Shown: positions 8,464 to 16,671, counted from the first letter of the stretch. The stretch is 64,000 nt of DNA from CAZABP01 sp964483245 (GCA_964483245.1 CAZABP010000001.1:174077-238076); one strand, 5' to 3'. Program-made: numbers and translations. The notes: a model not told the origin generated them from the sequence alone.

Positions 8464-10221
8464 GTGTTCCGCTATCTGCTCGAGATCCCGGACACGGCCC
8501 GGCCGCAGGTCGCCCTGACGCTCCGGCTCGGCGGGGAGGAGCTGGACCGGGTCACGACGCACGCCGATGGCGGGCGGGTCCTCGAGCTGATGCTGCCGGT
8601 CTGGACGCCGGGCAGCTACCTGGTGCGGGAGTACTCGCGCCACGTGCAGCAGTTCACGGCTGCGGGCGAGCATGGAACCGCGTTGCGCTGGCACAAGAGC
8701 GCGAAGAACCGCTACCGCGTCGCGATCGGGGGTGAGCATGCCGTCGAGCTGCGCTGGCTGGTCTACGCGCACGAGCTGACGGTGCGCACTGCCGACGTCT
8801 CGCCCGAGTTCGCGGTGCTGAACGGTGCCTGCCTGTTCCTGTGGCCGGTGCTCGGGCTGGAGCGGCGCGCGACGGTGGAGCTGCAGTTGCCGGCCGGCTG
8901 GCAGCTCGCCTGCCCGTTGCTGCGGGGGGGGATCAGCGCAGCCCGCACGGCATCGCTCGCTCCCGCCGACCTCCGGCAACTGGTCGACGCGCCGATGCTC
9001 GCCGGACCGTTGGACGTGCGGGCGTTCCACGCCGCGGGGGTCGAGCACCGGTTCATCTGCGCCGGGCTGGGCGACCTCCCGCTGCCGGACGCGCTGCTCG
9101 CCGACACGACGCGCGTCGTCGAACAGGCGGCAGCCGTGTTCGGTGGCGGGCTGCCGTACGAGGAGTACACGTTCCTGGTCGCCTTCACCGACCAGGGGCG
9201 CGGCGGACTCGAGCATCGCGACTGCAGCCTGCTGCTGTTTCCGCGCACGTCGCTGCACGCGCGCAAGGGCTACGAAGACTTCCTCGGTCTGATCGCGCAC
9301 GAGCACTTCCACGTCTGGAACGTCACGCGGATGCGGCCGGCGGAGCTGTGGGAGCCGGATCTCGAACGGGAGAACCACACCGAGCTGCTGTGGGTCGCCG
9401 AGGGATTCACCGCCTACTACGACGATCTGCTCTGCCGCCGCGCCGGCGTGCTGTCGCGTGAGCGCTACCTGCAGATCCTTGCGGACAATCTCGGCAACTG
9501 CCTGACGACACCGGGCCGACTGTTGCACCCGCTCGCGAATGCGAGCTTCGACGCATGGATCAAGCTCTATCGGCCGGACGAGAACACACGCAACTCGACG
9601 CAGAGCTACTACACCAACGGTGCGCTCGCGGCGCTGTGCATCGATCTGCGGATCCGTGACTCCACCGACGGCGCGCGCTCGCTCGACGACGTGCTGCGCC
9701 AGCTGTGGGAGCGCACGTGGCAGCAGCAGCGCGGCTACACCGAGGAGGACGTCTGCGCTGCGGTCTCGGCAGCAGCCGGCTCCGAACTCGGGCCGTTCGT
9801 CCGCGAGCTCGTGCATGCGCCGTTCGACGTCGACTTCCGCGCAACGTTGGCAGCGTTCGGGCTGCAGCTCAGCCACGAGCGGAAGGAAAGCGCCTGGCTC
9901 GGGATCACGCTGGCGCGCGACTCGATGCGCGTGGCGTCGGTCCACAGCGACGGACCGGCCGCCGAGGCAGGTCTGCTCGCCGGCGACGAGATCCTCGCGG
10001 TCTCCGGTCTGCACGCCCGGGCCGCCGACTGGCAGGAGATCCTGGCCGCCGCCAGCGCCGGCCGCGATCGGATCCATCTGTGGGTGGCGCGGCGCGGGCT
10101 CGTGCGCGAGCTGAGCTGCCGCGTCGCATCCGATCCGGTCGGCAAGCTGAAGCTCACGCCGATGCCAGACGCCGACGAGCGCCAGCAGCGCCTGCTCGCC
10201 GGCTGGCTGGGCAACGGCTGA
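8464..10221 (+). CDS. M61-family metallopeptidase with C-terminal PDZ domain
   Basis: 585 residues from a GTG at 8464. The longer frame starts inside the tRNA and is rejected. The N-terminal beta domain (MFRYLLEIPDTARPQVALTL, then WTPGSYLVREYSRHV) and the GLEH motif before the catalytic domain are typical of family M61 (glycyl aminopeptidase). The zinc site is HEHFH at residues 279-283, with a downstream glutamate in WVAEGFTAYYDD (Glu313). A PDZ domain closes the protein (about residues 480-560, LGITLARDSMRVASVHSDGP, then AGLLAGDEILAVSG). No signal peptide is visible, so it may act in the cytoplasm. It starts 69 bases after the tRNA and may share its transcript. Confidence 0.9.
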   Translation: MFRYLLEIPDTARPQVALTLRLGGEELDRVTTHADGGRVLELMLPVWTPGSYLVREYSRHVQQFTAAGEHGTALRWHKSAKNRYRVAIGGEHAVELRWLVYAHELTVRTADVSPEFAVLNGACLFLWPVLGLERRATVELQLPAGWQLACPLLRGGISAARTASLAPADLRQLVDAPMLAGPLDVRAFHAAGVEHRFICAGLGDLPLPDALLADTTRVVEQAAAVFGGGLPYEEYTFLVAFTDQGRGGLEHRDCSLLLFPRTSLHARKGYEDFLGLIAHEHFHVWNVTRMRPAELWEPDLERENHTELLWVAEGFTAYYDDLLCRRAGVLSRERYLQILADNLGNCLTTPGRLLHPLANASFDAWIKLYRPDENTRNSTQSYYTNGALAALCIDLRIRDSTDGARSLDDVLRQLWERTWQQQRGYTEEDVCAAVSAAAGSELGPFVRELVHAPFDVDFRATLAAFGLQLSHERKESAWLGITLARDSMRVASVHSDGPAAEAGLLAGDEILAVSGLHARAADWQEILAAASAGRDRIHLWVARRGLVRELSCRVASDPVGKLKLTPMPDADERQQRLLAGWLGNG

Positions 10222-10231
10222 CGCAGTCCCG

Positions 10232-10498
10232 CTACGCCGGCGGGAGTGCGCGATGCGAGCCGTCGCAGTACGGCTTGTTGCGGCTCGTGCCACAGGCGCA
10301 CCACGCCACCTGCTTCTCCTCGTCGAGCTGCACCTTGATCGGCGCATGCTCGGTGCCGCGGTGCGTGCCATCGCAGTACGGGAATCGCGCGCTGCGCTGG
10401 CAGACGCAGTACGCGTAGCGCCCCGGCTTGCAGACGGTCACGTACGGTGACCGCTGCGGACTGCCTGGTGGTGGCGATTCCCGGGGATCCTGCTCCAT
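10232..10498 (-). CDS. Double CDGSH iron-sulfur protein
   Basis: 88 residues from an ATG at 10498. Two complete CDGSH motifs (C-x-C-x2-[S/T]-x3-P-x-C-D-G-[S/T]-H) lie in tandem: CVCQRSARFPYCDGTH and CACGTSRNKPYCDGSH. Each would hold a 2Fe-2S cluster by three Cys and one His. One polypeptide with two motifs resembles the CISD3/MiNT class rather than the single-motif mitoNEET type. No membrane anchor is present. Functions proposed for the family are electron or cluster transfer and redox sensing. It is convergent with the M61 peptidase (10 bases between stops), and lexA lies upstream on the same strand. Confidence 0.92.
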   Translation of the reverse strand: MEQDPRESPPPGSPQRSPYVTVCKPGRYAYCVCQRSARFPYCDGTHRGTEHAPIKVQLDEEKQVAWCACGTSRNKPYCDGSHRALPPA

Positions 10499-10528
10499 GT
10501 GCGCGATCGGCTCCGAAAGCCCGTCCTG

Positions 10529-11143
10529 CTAGCGGAACCTGCGGATCACACCGCGCACGATGCCACGGATCTCGACTCGCTCCGGATAGATCGGCTGCAT
10601 CTCCGAGTTCGCCGGCTGCAGCCGGATGCGATCCTTCTCGCGGAAGATCCGCTTCAGCGTCGCCTCCTCGCCATCGACGATCGCCACGACGATCTCACCG
10701 TCCTGCGCCGTCTCGCGGCGTTCGACGACGACGAGGTCTCCGTCGTCGATGTGATCCTCGATCATCGACTTGCCGCGCACGCGGAGCAGGTAGTGCCCCT
10801 CCCCATGCGGCACGATCTCATCGAGGCTCAGCTCCTCGCGGTCCTCGAGCACCTCGATCGGCCGGCCGGCCGCGATCTGGCCGAGCAGCGGCAGCCGGAT
10901 CGAGCTTCCGACCTCCGCCTCACCATCCGGGTCGTACAGCACGGCAACCGCCCGCGCCTTGGCGCGATCGCGCTGCACCGCCCCCTTGCGGATCAGGTGA
11001 TTCAGGTGCTCGTACACCGTGATCTTGCTGATCCCCAGCGCCGCGGCCGCCTCCTCGAGGGTCGGGGAGATGCCGTGCTGGCGGCGGAAGTCACGGAAGT
11101 ACCGCAGCACGCGGATCTGCTTCTCGGTGAGCATGATCTTCAT
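10529..11143 (-). CDS. lexA: LexA-type SOS repressor
   Basis: 204 residues from the ATG at 11143, chosen over an upstream in-frame start because GAAGG lies eight bases before it. The N-terminal winged helix (SPTLEEAAAALGISKITVYE) is followed by an S24 peptidase domain with the Ala92-Gly93 cleavage site in LGQIAAGRP, catalytic Ser126 (RGKSMIEDHIDDGD) and Lys164 (ATLKRIF). All residues for RecA-stimulated self-cleavage are present. The recognition helix (ISKITVYEHLNHL) departs from the usual LexA SxxSVHxHL pattern, so the operator may not be standard. No clear SOS box is visible upstream. The double CDGSH gene follows 30 bases downstream. Confidence 0.92.
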   Translation of the reverse strand: MKIMLTEKQIRVLRYFRDFRRQHGISPTLEEAAAALGISKITVYEHLNHLIRKGAVQRDRAKARAVAVLYDPDGEAEVGSSIRLPLLGQIAAGRPIEVLEDREELSLDEIVPHGEGHYLLRVRGKSMIEDHIDDGDLVVVERRETAQDGEIVVAIVDGEEATLKRIFREKDRIRLQPANSEMQPIYPERVEIRGIVRGVIRRFR

Positions 11144-11582
11144 GGTTCGCCTTCGTGGAGCAATCTGACCGTCTCGATCCAACCGGCAGTCCGCACGACC
11201 TCAGCGGAGTGAATCCCGCACTCCAGCCTCAGGCGAAGACCGCCAGCGCCATGAGGCCGGCCATCATCGCAGCCAACCCCAGCATTTCGAAGCACGCAGT
11301 TGCACTCGCGCGGAATCGCGCAGAAACGCGTGGAGAAACGGTGCAGGACCCGCGGAGAAACGTGGCCGGGCAACTCAGGGTCGTCATGTTCGGCTTCTGT
11401 TAGGAATCAGACTCCGGGGAGGCTAGCCGAACGAAACCCGAAAGCCAGCCCTTTGTTCGGTTTTTGTAGGGGCGCTCTCCACCGCTGCGGTGGAGGGCAT
11501 GTAGAGAACCTTCCACCCAACCCTCGGCGGCTGCAATTCATGCAGCAGCACGGACTTCGGCACCGCGGCAGTGGTCCTCCTG
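11144..11582. other. Intergenic region between lexA and the hemerythrin-like gene
   Basis: About 440 bases with no convincing gene. Small frames here have random composition and no ribosome binding sites. It holds two near-direct repeats of GCGTGGAGAAACG/GCGGAGAAACGTGG (about 11329-11363) and a terminator-like hairpin at 11427-11465. It must contain the divergent promoters for both genes. Confidence 0.5.
11427..11465 (+). terminator. Intrinsic-terminator-like hairpin with T5 tail
   Basis: CCGAACGAA (11427-11435) pairs with TTTGTTCGG (11452-11460) with one G-T wobble. A 16-base loop separates the arms and TTTTT follows at 11461-11465. On the plus strand this is a rho-independent-type terminator, yet no plus-strand gene lies upstream. 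It is about 118 bases before the hemerythrin-like start, so it could end a small RNA or act as a leader attenuator. Confidence 0.45.
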
Positions 11583-12098
11583 ATGCAGCGCGAGACCGAA
11601 GTTCGGCACCTGCTCTGCGGCGACCATGCCCTCGCGTACCTGGTACTGACCGAGCTCGAGGAAATCGCCGCCGCGGCACGCGCGGACCTTCCGGTGGACG
11701 GTCCGAGGCTGCTGCTGGTGCTCCGCTTCTTCTGCGAGTTCCTCGAGACCACGCACCAGCAGCTCGAGCACGAGGTGCTGTTTCCGGCGGTTTTCCACCA
11801 TGGCGACGCGGCCGAGATCGAGCTCGCCGGCCGGCTGACCGCCGAACACGACGAGTCGCGGCTGCTGCTGCGGATGCTCGCGCTGGCTGCCGAGCCGGCC
11901 GGGCCGATCGCGCTGGCGGAGCGCGAAACCTTCCACGATCTCGCCACGATCTATGCACAGCGGATGCGTGAGCACATGGCGACCGAGGAGCGCTCGTTGT
12001 TTCCGTTCGCCGACTCGCTCGAGCTCGACCCGCCGCAACGGCGCGCGCATGCGGCGACGCAGGCTGTGTGGCGCGCGCGCATGCAGCGCACGCGCTGA
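11583..12098 (+). CDS. Hemerythrin-like (HHE) cation-binding protein
   Basis: 171 residues from an ATG at 11583, or 175 from an in-frame GTG at 11571. No strong ribosome site separates the choices. It is an all-helical protein with the spaced His/Glu ligands of hemerythrin HHE domains: HLLCGDHALAYLV, ETTHQQLEHEVLFP, LTAEHDESRLLLRM and REHMATEERSLFPFAD. Such four-helix bundles bind a di-iron centre and serve in oxygen, NO or iron handling. There is no fused domain or signal peptide, so it is cytoplasmic. The DnaQ-like gene follows after 50 bases on the same strand and may be co-transcribed. Confidence 0.82.
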   Translation: MQRETEVRHLLCGDHALAYLVLTELEEIAAAARADLPVDGPRLLLVLRFFCEFLETTHQQLEHEVLFPAVFHHGDAAEIELAGRLTAEHDESRLLLRMLALAAEPAGPIALAERETFHDLATIYAQRMREHMATEERSLFPFADSLELDPPQRRAHAATQAVWRARMQRTR

Positions 12099-12148
12099 AC
12101 CAGCGCGCGGCGCAGAAATGCTGCGCCGCTTCGCTATAACGCGGAGCG

Positions 12149-12778
12149 ATGCTCGCGCTGCAACGACCGCTGGTGTTCCTCGATCTGGAGACGACGGGCC
12201 TCGAGGTGGAAGCGGATCGGATCGTCGAGATCGGCATGGTCCGTCTCGCGCCGGACGGCACGCGCACGACGCTCGTCGAGCGCGTCGACCCGGGCGTCGA
12301 GATCCCCGACGCGGCGACGCGCGTGCACGGCATCTGCACGGAGGACGTGCGCGGGCTGTTCGGCAAGCCGCGGCTCGCGCGGATCGGCCAGAAGCTGCTC
12401 GACTTCCTCGGCGATGCGGATCTCGGCGGCTTCAACGCGCTGCTGTTCGACCTGCCGCTGTTCGAGGCGGAGTGCCGGCGGCATGCGATCCCGTTCGCCC
12501 GCGCCGGCCGCCACATCGTCGACGCGAAGACGATCTTCCATTGCCTCGAAACTTCCTGGGATCGCTACCTGATGGGACCGCGCAACCTGACTGCCGCGGT
12601 CCGGATGTACTGCGGCCGCGAGCTCGAAGGCGCGCACTCGGCCGGCGCCGATGCCGAGGCCGCGCTCGACGTGCTGCTCGCGCAGTTGACGCGTTACCCG
12701 GATCTGCCGCGCACCGTCGCGGAGCTGCACGAGTACTGCGCGCGCGTCGCCGACGGGCTCGAAACGAGGCGCGCGTAG
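12149..12778 (+). CDS. DnaQ-like 3'-5' exonuclease
   Basis: A 209-residue DEDD-family exonuclease. Motif I is VFLDLETTGLE (Asp12 and Glu14), motif II is in LGGFNALLFDLPLFEAEC, and motif III is HSAGADAEAALDVL with the HxAxxD arrangement of the DEDDh subgroup. This is the fold of the epsilon subunit of DNA polymerase III and of stand-alone RNase T/oligonuclease-type enzymes. There is no polymerase-binding C-terminal tail long enough to call it the replicative epsilon subunit, so a repair or nucleotide-turnover role is as likely. It ends convergently with the 11-gene operon, with a palindromic hairpin over its stop. Confidence 0.85.
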   Translation: MLALQRPLVFLDLETTGLEVEADRIVEIGMVRLAPDGTRTTLVERVDPGVEIPDAATRVHGICTEDVRGLFGKPRLARIGQKLLDFLGDADLGGFNALLFDLPLFEAECRRHAIPFARAGRHIVDAKTIFHCLETSWDRYLMGPRNLTAAVRMYCGRELEGAHSAGADAEAALDVLLAQLTRYPDLPRTVAELHEYCARVADGLETRRA

Positions 12779-12784
12779 CGCGCC
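12768..12784. terminator. Palindromic hairpin at convergent gene ends
   Basis: GGCGCGC (12768-12774), a GTA loop and GCGCGCC (12778-12784) form a perfect 7-bp stem that contains the stop of the exonuclease gene and lies just past the end of the operon. It is symmetric, so it could stop transcription from both sides. There is no T tract. Confidence 0.4.
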
Positions 12785-12790
12785 CTGCGG

Positions 12791-13990
12791 CTACCGCTCC
12801 TTCCGCTCCTCCTCCCACGGGAGCTCGGCAACGTCCACGTCGGGAGTCGTCGCCGAACGCTCGGAGCCGGGCACCGCGTCGAGCATCACCGTGATTGCAC
12901 GCTCCTCGTCGCCTGAGCGCACCCGCAGGTGGATCGGGTCACCAGCCATCCGGCTTTGCACCAGCAGCTGCAGATGGAACGAGTGCTGCACCGGCACGCC
13001 GTCGATCGCCAGCAGGCGATCCCCCTTGCGCAGGCCGGCGCGCGCCGCGGGGGCATTCGGGACGACCTCGGCGATCTTCGCCCCCGGCCCGACGTCGCTC
13101 GCGTCCGGTGCCAGGCCGAGGAACCCGCGTTGCAGCCGCTCACCATCCCGCATCCGCGCGAGCAACGGCTCGATCCCCGACAGCATCGCCGCGAAGCCGA
13201 TCCCGGAGTCGTAGAACTCGACGCCGACGTCGCGACCGCTGAGTGACAGCGGCGTGATGACGCCGAACACCCGCCCCTCGACGTCGATCAACGGCCCGCC
13301 GTAGTTGGCCGGCGACGTCCACGCATCCGTCTGCACCGCGCGGCCGAACAGCCGATCGCGCGCGGACACGATCCCGCCGTGCACGCTCGGCGTACGCGGC
13401 CCGAACGTGCGCCCGAGTGCGAAGGCCCACTGCCCGACGCGCACGTCATCGCGCGGGACCAGCTCCGGCACCGCCAGCCCGGTCGCGTCGATCTTCAGCA
13501 GGGTGAGCCCACGGCTGGTGTCCTCACCGGCACGCTGCGCCTGGAACGCACGACCGTCGGCGAGCGTGACGATGATCGCGCTCGGCTCGTAGTTGAGCAC
13601 GAAGCTGGACGTCACGATCCAGCCATCCGCGCTCAGCACGAGCCCGGTCGAGGTCCCTTGCGCCTGCAGGAAACCGGGCGGTGCGATCCCTTTCTTGTCA
13701 TCCGGCGGAGGCTTCTCCGGCCCCTCCGGCGGTTCCGGCTTCTCCGGCGGGCGCGGGCGCGGCGCCCCGCCGGCCGGCGCGTCCGGCTGCTGCTCCGGGC
13801 CGATCCGCCGCCGCGCTCCGCCGATCGTCTCGATCGTCACGATCGAGGCCTGCACGCGCCCGATCGCGCGGGCGAGCACCGTCTCGAGGGCGAGCAGCTG
13901 CTCCGGGTCCTGCGCTTGCGGCGCCGGCCCCTGCGCCGGCGGCGCGGGTACTAGCGTCACGAGGGCGGCGAGCCACGGCAGGTGCTTCAT
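12791..13990 (-). CDS. Catalytically dead HtrA-like protein with PDZ domain (second pseudoprotease)
   Basis: 399 residues; the ATG overlaps the previous stop (ATGA). A signal peptide (MKHLPWLAALVTLVPAPPAQ) is followed by a Pro-rich linker (residues 65-105), a trypsin-like fold (about 107-270) and a PDZ domain (about 285-375, RAGLRKGDRLLAIDGVPV). Aligned with the intact HtrA two genes upstream, the catalytic His is Phe130 (WIVTSSFVL against VLTNFHVV), the Asp is Gly161 (SRGLTLLKI against GSDLAVM) and the Ser is Tyr230 (ANYGGPL against GNSGGPL). All three triad residues are lost while the fold motifs remain. It should bind peptides or partners rather than cut them. Last gene of the operon. Confidence 0.88.
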   Translation of the reverse strand: MKHLPWLAALVTLVPAPPAQGPAPQAQDPEQLLALETVLARAIGRVQASIVTIETIGGARRRIGPEQQPDAPAGGAPRPRPPEKPEPPEGPEKPPPDDKKGIAPPGFLQAQGTSTGLVLSADGWIVTSSFVLNYEPSAIIVTLADGRAFQAQRAGEDTSRGLTLLKIDATGLAVPELVPRDDVRVGQWAFALGRTFGPRTPSVHGGIVSARDRLFGRAVQTDAWTSPANYGGPLIDVEGRVFGVITPLSLSGRDVGVEFYDSGIGFAAMLSGIEPLLARMRDGERLQRGFLGLAPDASDVGPGAKIAEVVPNAPAARAGLRKGDRLLAIDGVPVQHSFHLQLLVQSRMAGDPIHLRVRSGDEERAITVMLDAVPGSERSATTPDVDVAELPWEEERKER

Positions 13991-15033
13991 CGCGCCGCCT
14001 CCAGGCGCAGCGAGACGCTGACGATCTCCCGACCGCGTTTGACCTGCAGGCGCAGCTCGTCACCTGCACCGCGCGCGGCGATCGCGTCGCGAAACTCGGC
14101 GCAGCTGCGGATCGGCGTCGCGTCGACCCGGACGATCAGGTCATCCGGCCGGAGCCCGGCCGTCGCCGCAGGTGAGTCCTTCTCGACGCGCTCGACATAG
14201 GCTGGCGGCGAACGCCGCCCGCCGCGGTCGAACAGCACGATTCCGGTGAACGGCGGCGGCCGCTCGATCTCCTTCGGCTGCTCCGGCGGCAGCAGGTCGC
14301 CGCGCAGGATCCGCTCGACGTACGGCCGCAGCGCCTCGGCCGGAATCGCAGCCGAGATCTGTGTGTTGGTCTCCTTCGTCTCGAGCAGCCGCGCGTTCAG
14401 CCCGATCCACTCGCCGCGCAACGTGAACAGCCCGCCCCCGCCATGGCCGGGGCTGTTCGGCGCGTCGGTGATCCAGAGCTCGCCGGAATGCTCCACCTCG
14501 CTCAGCCGGTAGCGCATTCCGGTCTCCGCGCGAGCGACGAGGAGACCGAACGTCGCCGAGACCTTCTCGGAGAACTCCGCCAGGCGGAACGCATTGCCGA
14601 GTGAGACGACGAAGGTCCCGGGCGCCGTCGGCTCGCCGCCGTGCAGCGAGAGCGGCGCCAGCTGCTTCCCCTGCGGGTCGAACTTCAGGATCCGCGCGCC
14701 GAGCTTCGGATCGGCCGGCAGCAGCTCGGCGTCGTACACCGAGCCGTCGTACAGCACGACCCGCGTGCTGCCCGGCTGCAACATGATCAGATCGAGGGTC
14801 AGCACGTGCCCCTGCGCGCTGATCAGCACCCCGCTGGCATACGGTTCGATGCCGCGCAGGCCGGACGCGCCGTGCACCTTGACGATCGATGGCAGCAGCT
14901 CGTGGATCCGCTGCTCCAGCGGCGTGTGCGGGGCGCGCTCAGCGAAGGCGTACGCCTTGCCGAAGTCGCGGAACTGCGCCCGCAGCGCGGCCGCGCACAG
15001 CAGGACCGGCAGCACTGACTGCCACCACTTCAT
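13987..15033 (-). CDS. Catalytically dead HtrA-like protein with PDZ domain (first pseudoprotease)
   Basis: 348 residues; starts in an ATGA overlap with the intact HtrA gene and ends in one with the next pseudoprotease. A signal peptide (MKWWQSVLPVLLCAAALRAQ) leads into a trypsin-like domain (about 45-235) and a PDZ domain (about 270-340, ATAGLRPDDLIVRVDATPI). By alignment to its neighbour, the catalytic His is Leu82 (HVLTLDLIM), the Asp is Gly112 (PKLGARILKFD) and the Ser is Gly198 (GHGGGGLF). The frame is intact and the PDZ conserved, so this is a maintained pseudoenzyme rather than a decaying gene. It is probably periplasmic and may regulate or scaffold the active protease. Confidence 0.88.
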   Translation of the reverse strand: MKWWQSVLPVLLCAAALRAQFRDFGKAYAFAERAPHTPLEQRIHELLPSIVKVHGASGLRGIEPYASGVLISAQGHVLTLDLIMLQPGSTRVVLYDGSVYDAELLPADPKLGARILKFDPQGKQLAPLSLHGGEPTAPGTFVVSLGNAFRLAEFSEKVSATFGLLVARAETGMRYRLSEVEHSGELWITDAPNSPGHGGGGLFTLRGEWIGLNARLLETKETNTQISAAIPAEALRPYVERILRGDLLPPEQPKEIERPPPFTGIVLFDRGGRRSPPAYVERVEKDSPAATAGLRPDDLIVRVDATPIRSCAEFRDAIAARGAGDELRLQVKRGREIVSVSLRLEAAR

Positions 15034-16667
15034 CGCGCGGGCCTCCGGAACAGCGTCAGATCCTGGTCGGCGAACACCGGCCCCTCGAGCCTGCCGGGCG
15101 GCTGCAGCGCGCCATCGACGACCGTGCGCAACTGCTCGCCATGGCGCGTGCGCTCGACGAGTCCTTTGCGCAGCGGGTCACGCAGCCGGTAGCCCTGCGC
15201 GTTCCCCTCGCGGTCGTAGAACACCTGCCGCTCGCCGTCGCCCGGCAGCTCGTAGCGCAACGCCGGCCGCGCGAACGACATGATCCCGCCGGCCAGCAGC
15301 GCGTCGGCCAGCATGAGGTCCCGCTCGGCCTCTTGGCCGAGCCAGGGATTCGTCGCCAGCTCGCGCTCGAGCAGGGCCGTCTCCTCGGCAGTCAGCTCGC
15401 GCACCTTGCCCTGCTCGACCGCGAACGCGTCCTCCGCGGTACGCACCAGCACCAGCCCGCCGCGCTCGAGGCGCAGGCGCGGACCGGACCGGTACAGCGT
15501 CGTCGCGCCGTCCGCCTCGTGCAGCGTCACGCGCGCACCGCGCGACGCCAGCCCGCCTGGCGCCCAGCCGGACGTCAACGCGATGCGCGCCTTGCGCCGC
15601 ACGTCGGGCGGGGCCAGCCGGTCCGGGTTGCGGCTCGACCCGGTGTCGAGGCGCGGCAACGCGAACGTGATCTCCTTCTCGCCGCCGCCGTCCTTCGGCC
15701 GATACGCCAGCGTCACCCACGAACCGGCCGGCAGCACGCCGACCAGCGTCGCGAGCTGGTTCGCGCTGCGGATCTCGGTCCCGTTGAACCGCAGCAGCTC
15801 GTCGCCGAGCTGCACGCCGAGCTTGCCGGCGATCGAGTCGGCGAACGTCGACTGCACGAAGACCCCGCGATGGTCCCCGCCCGGCGCGGTCATGTACCAA
15901 GCATTCAGATCGATGGTCCCGTGCTCGGCGTGCCGGCCCGCCATCAGATCCCCGAGGAAGTTCCGGATCTGGTTGCTCGCGATCGCGAACCCGACCCCGG
16001 TGTTGACGCGCCCGCGGTCGCGCACCGAGATCCGGCCGTTGATCCCCACGATGCCACCGTGCAGGTCGAACAGCGGCCCCCCGGAGTTGCCCGGATTGAC
16101 CGGCGCATCCACCTGGATGCAGTCCGGATAGACCAGGAACCGGTTCTGGCCGCCGCCCTGGTAACGGTGCGTGCCGGACACGATCCCCCAGGTCACCGTC
16201 GGCACGAAGTCGGTCGCCAGCAGGAACGGGTTGCCCATCGCGAACACGCTCTGCCCGACCAGCAGTTGCTCGGAGTCTCCCAGCCGCGCGTAGCGGTAGG
16301 CCCCACCGTCCTCGCGCGGCCGCAGCAGCATCACGGCCAGGTCGCTGCCGGGATCGATGCCGAGCACGTCGGCGAGTTGCAGGGTCCCGTCCGGCAGACC
16401 TAGCCGCATCGTCTTCTGCGCCGGATCGCCATCGTCCTGTTGGCCGCGGCGCCGCTGCGCCTGCACGACGTGGAAGTTCGTCAGCACGAATCCGGCCGGA
16501 TCGAAGATCACGCCGGAGCCGCCCCCCTGCCCTTGCAGCGGCATGACCGCGACGACGGCCGGCGCGACGTACTCCATGATCTCGACCCGCTGCTGCTCCG
16601 CCGCGCGGACCCGTGCGAGCGCGTCCTCCTGCGGCACCAACGCCGAGCACAACGCCAGCACCAGCAT
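15030..16667 (-). CDS. HtrA/DegP-like serine protease, catalytically intact
   Basis: 545 residues from the ATG at 16667, four bases after the NPCBM gene. A short hydrophobic start (MLVLALCSALV) may be a signal peptide. The trypsin-like domain has the full triad: His66 in VLTNFHVV, Asp109 in GSDLAVM and Ser195 in NPGNSGGPLF. A PDZ-like domain follows (about 265-330, AGKLGVQLGDELLRFNGTEI), then a C-terminal region of about 200 residues with no family I recognise (from VRRKARIALTSGW to the end), which is unusual for HtrA. It is probably a periplasmic quality-control or regulatory protease. Two relatives lacking the triad follow directly, each in an ATGA overlap. Confidence 0.9.
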   Translation of the reverse strand: MLVLALCSALVPQEDALARVRAAEQQRVEIMEYVAPAVVAVMPLQGQGGGSGVIFDPAGFVLTNFHVVQAQRRRGQQDDGDPAQKTMRLGLPDGTLQLADVLGIDPGSDLAVMLLRPREDGGAYRYARLGDSEQLLVGQSVFAMGNPFLLATDFVPTVTWGIVSGTHRYQGGGQNRFLVYPDCIQVDAPVNPGNSGGPLFDLHGGIVGINGRISVRDRGRVNTGVGFAIASNQIRNFLGDLMAGRHAEHGTIDLNAWYMTAPGGDHRGVFVQSTFADSIAGKLGVQLGDELLRFNGTEIRSANQLATLVGVLPAGSWVTLAYRPKDGGGEKEITFALPRLDTGSSRNPDRLAPPDVRRKARIALTSGWAPGGLASRGARVTLHEADGATTLYRSGPRLRLERGGLVLVRTAEDAFAVEQGKVRELTAEETALLERELATNPWLGQEAERDLMLADALLAGGIMSFARPALRYELPGDGERQVFYDREGNAQGYRLRDPLRKGLVERTRHGEQLRTVVDGALQPPGRLEGPVFADQDLTLFRRPAR

Positions 16668-16671
16668 CGGC

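Noticed and set aside
11155..11403. 82-codon plus-strand frame upstream of the hemerythrin gene
   Set aside because: No ribosome site, no conserved motif, random composition.
11427..11460. CCGAAC/GTTCGG inverted repeat considered as an SOS operator
   Set aside because: The arms are 22 bases apart, too far for LexA half-sites, and a T tract follows; terminator-like is a better reading.
12791..15033. The two HtrA-like genes as pseudogenes
   Set aside because: Frames, signal peptides and PDZ domains are intact and translationally coupled, which favours functional pseudoenzymes.
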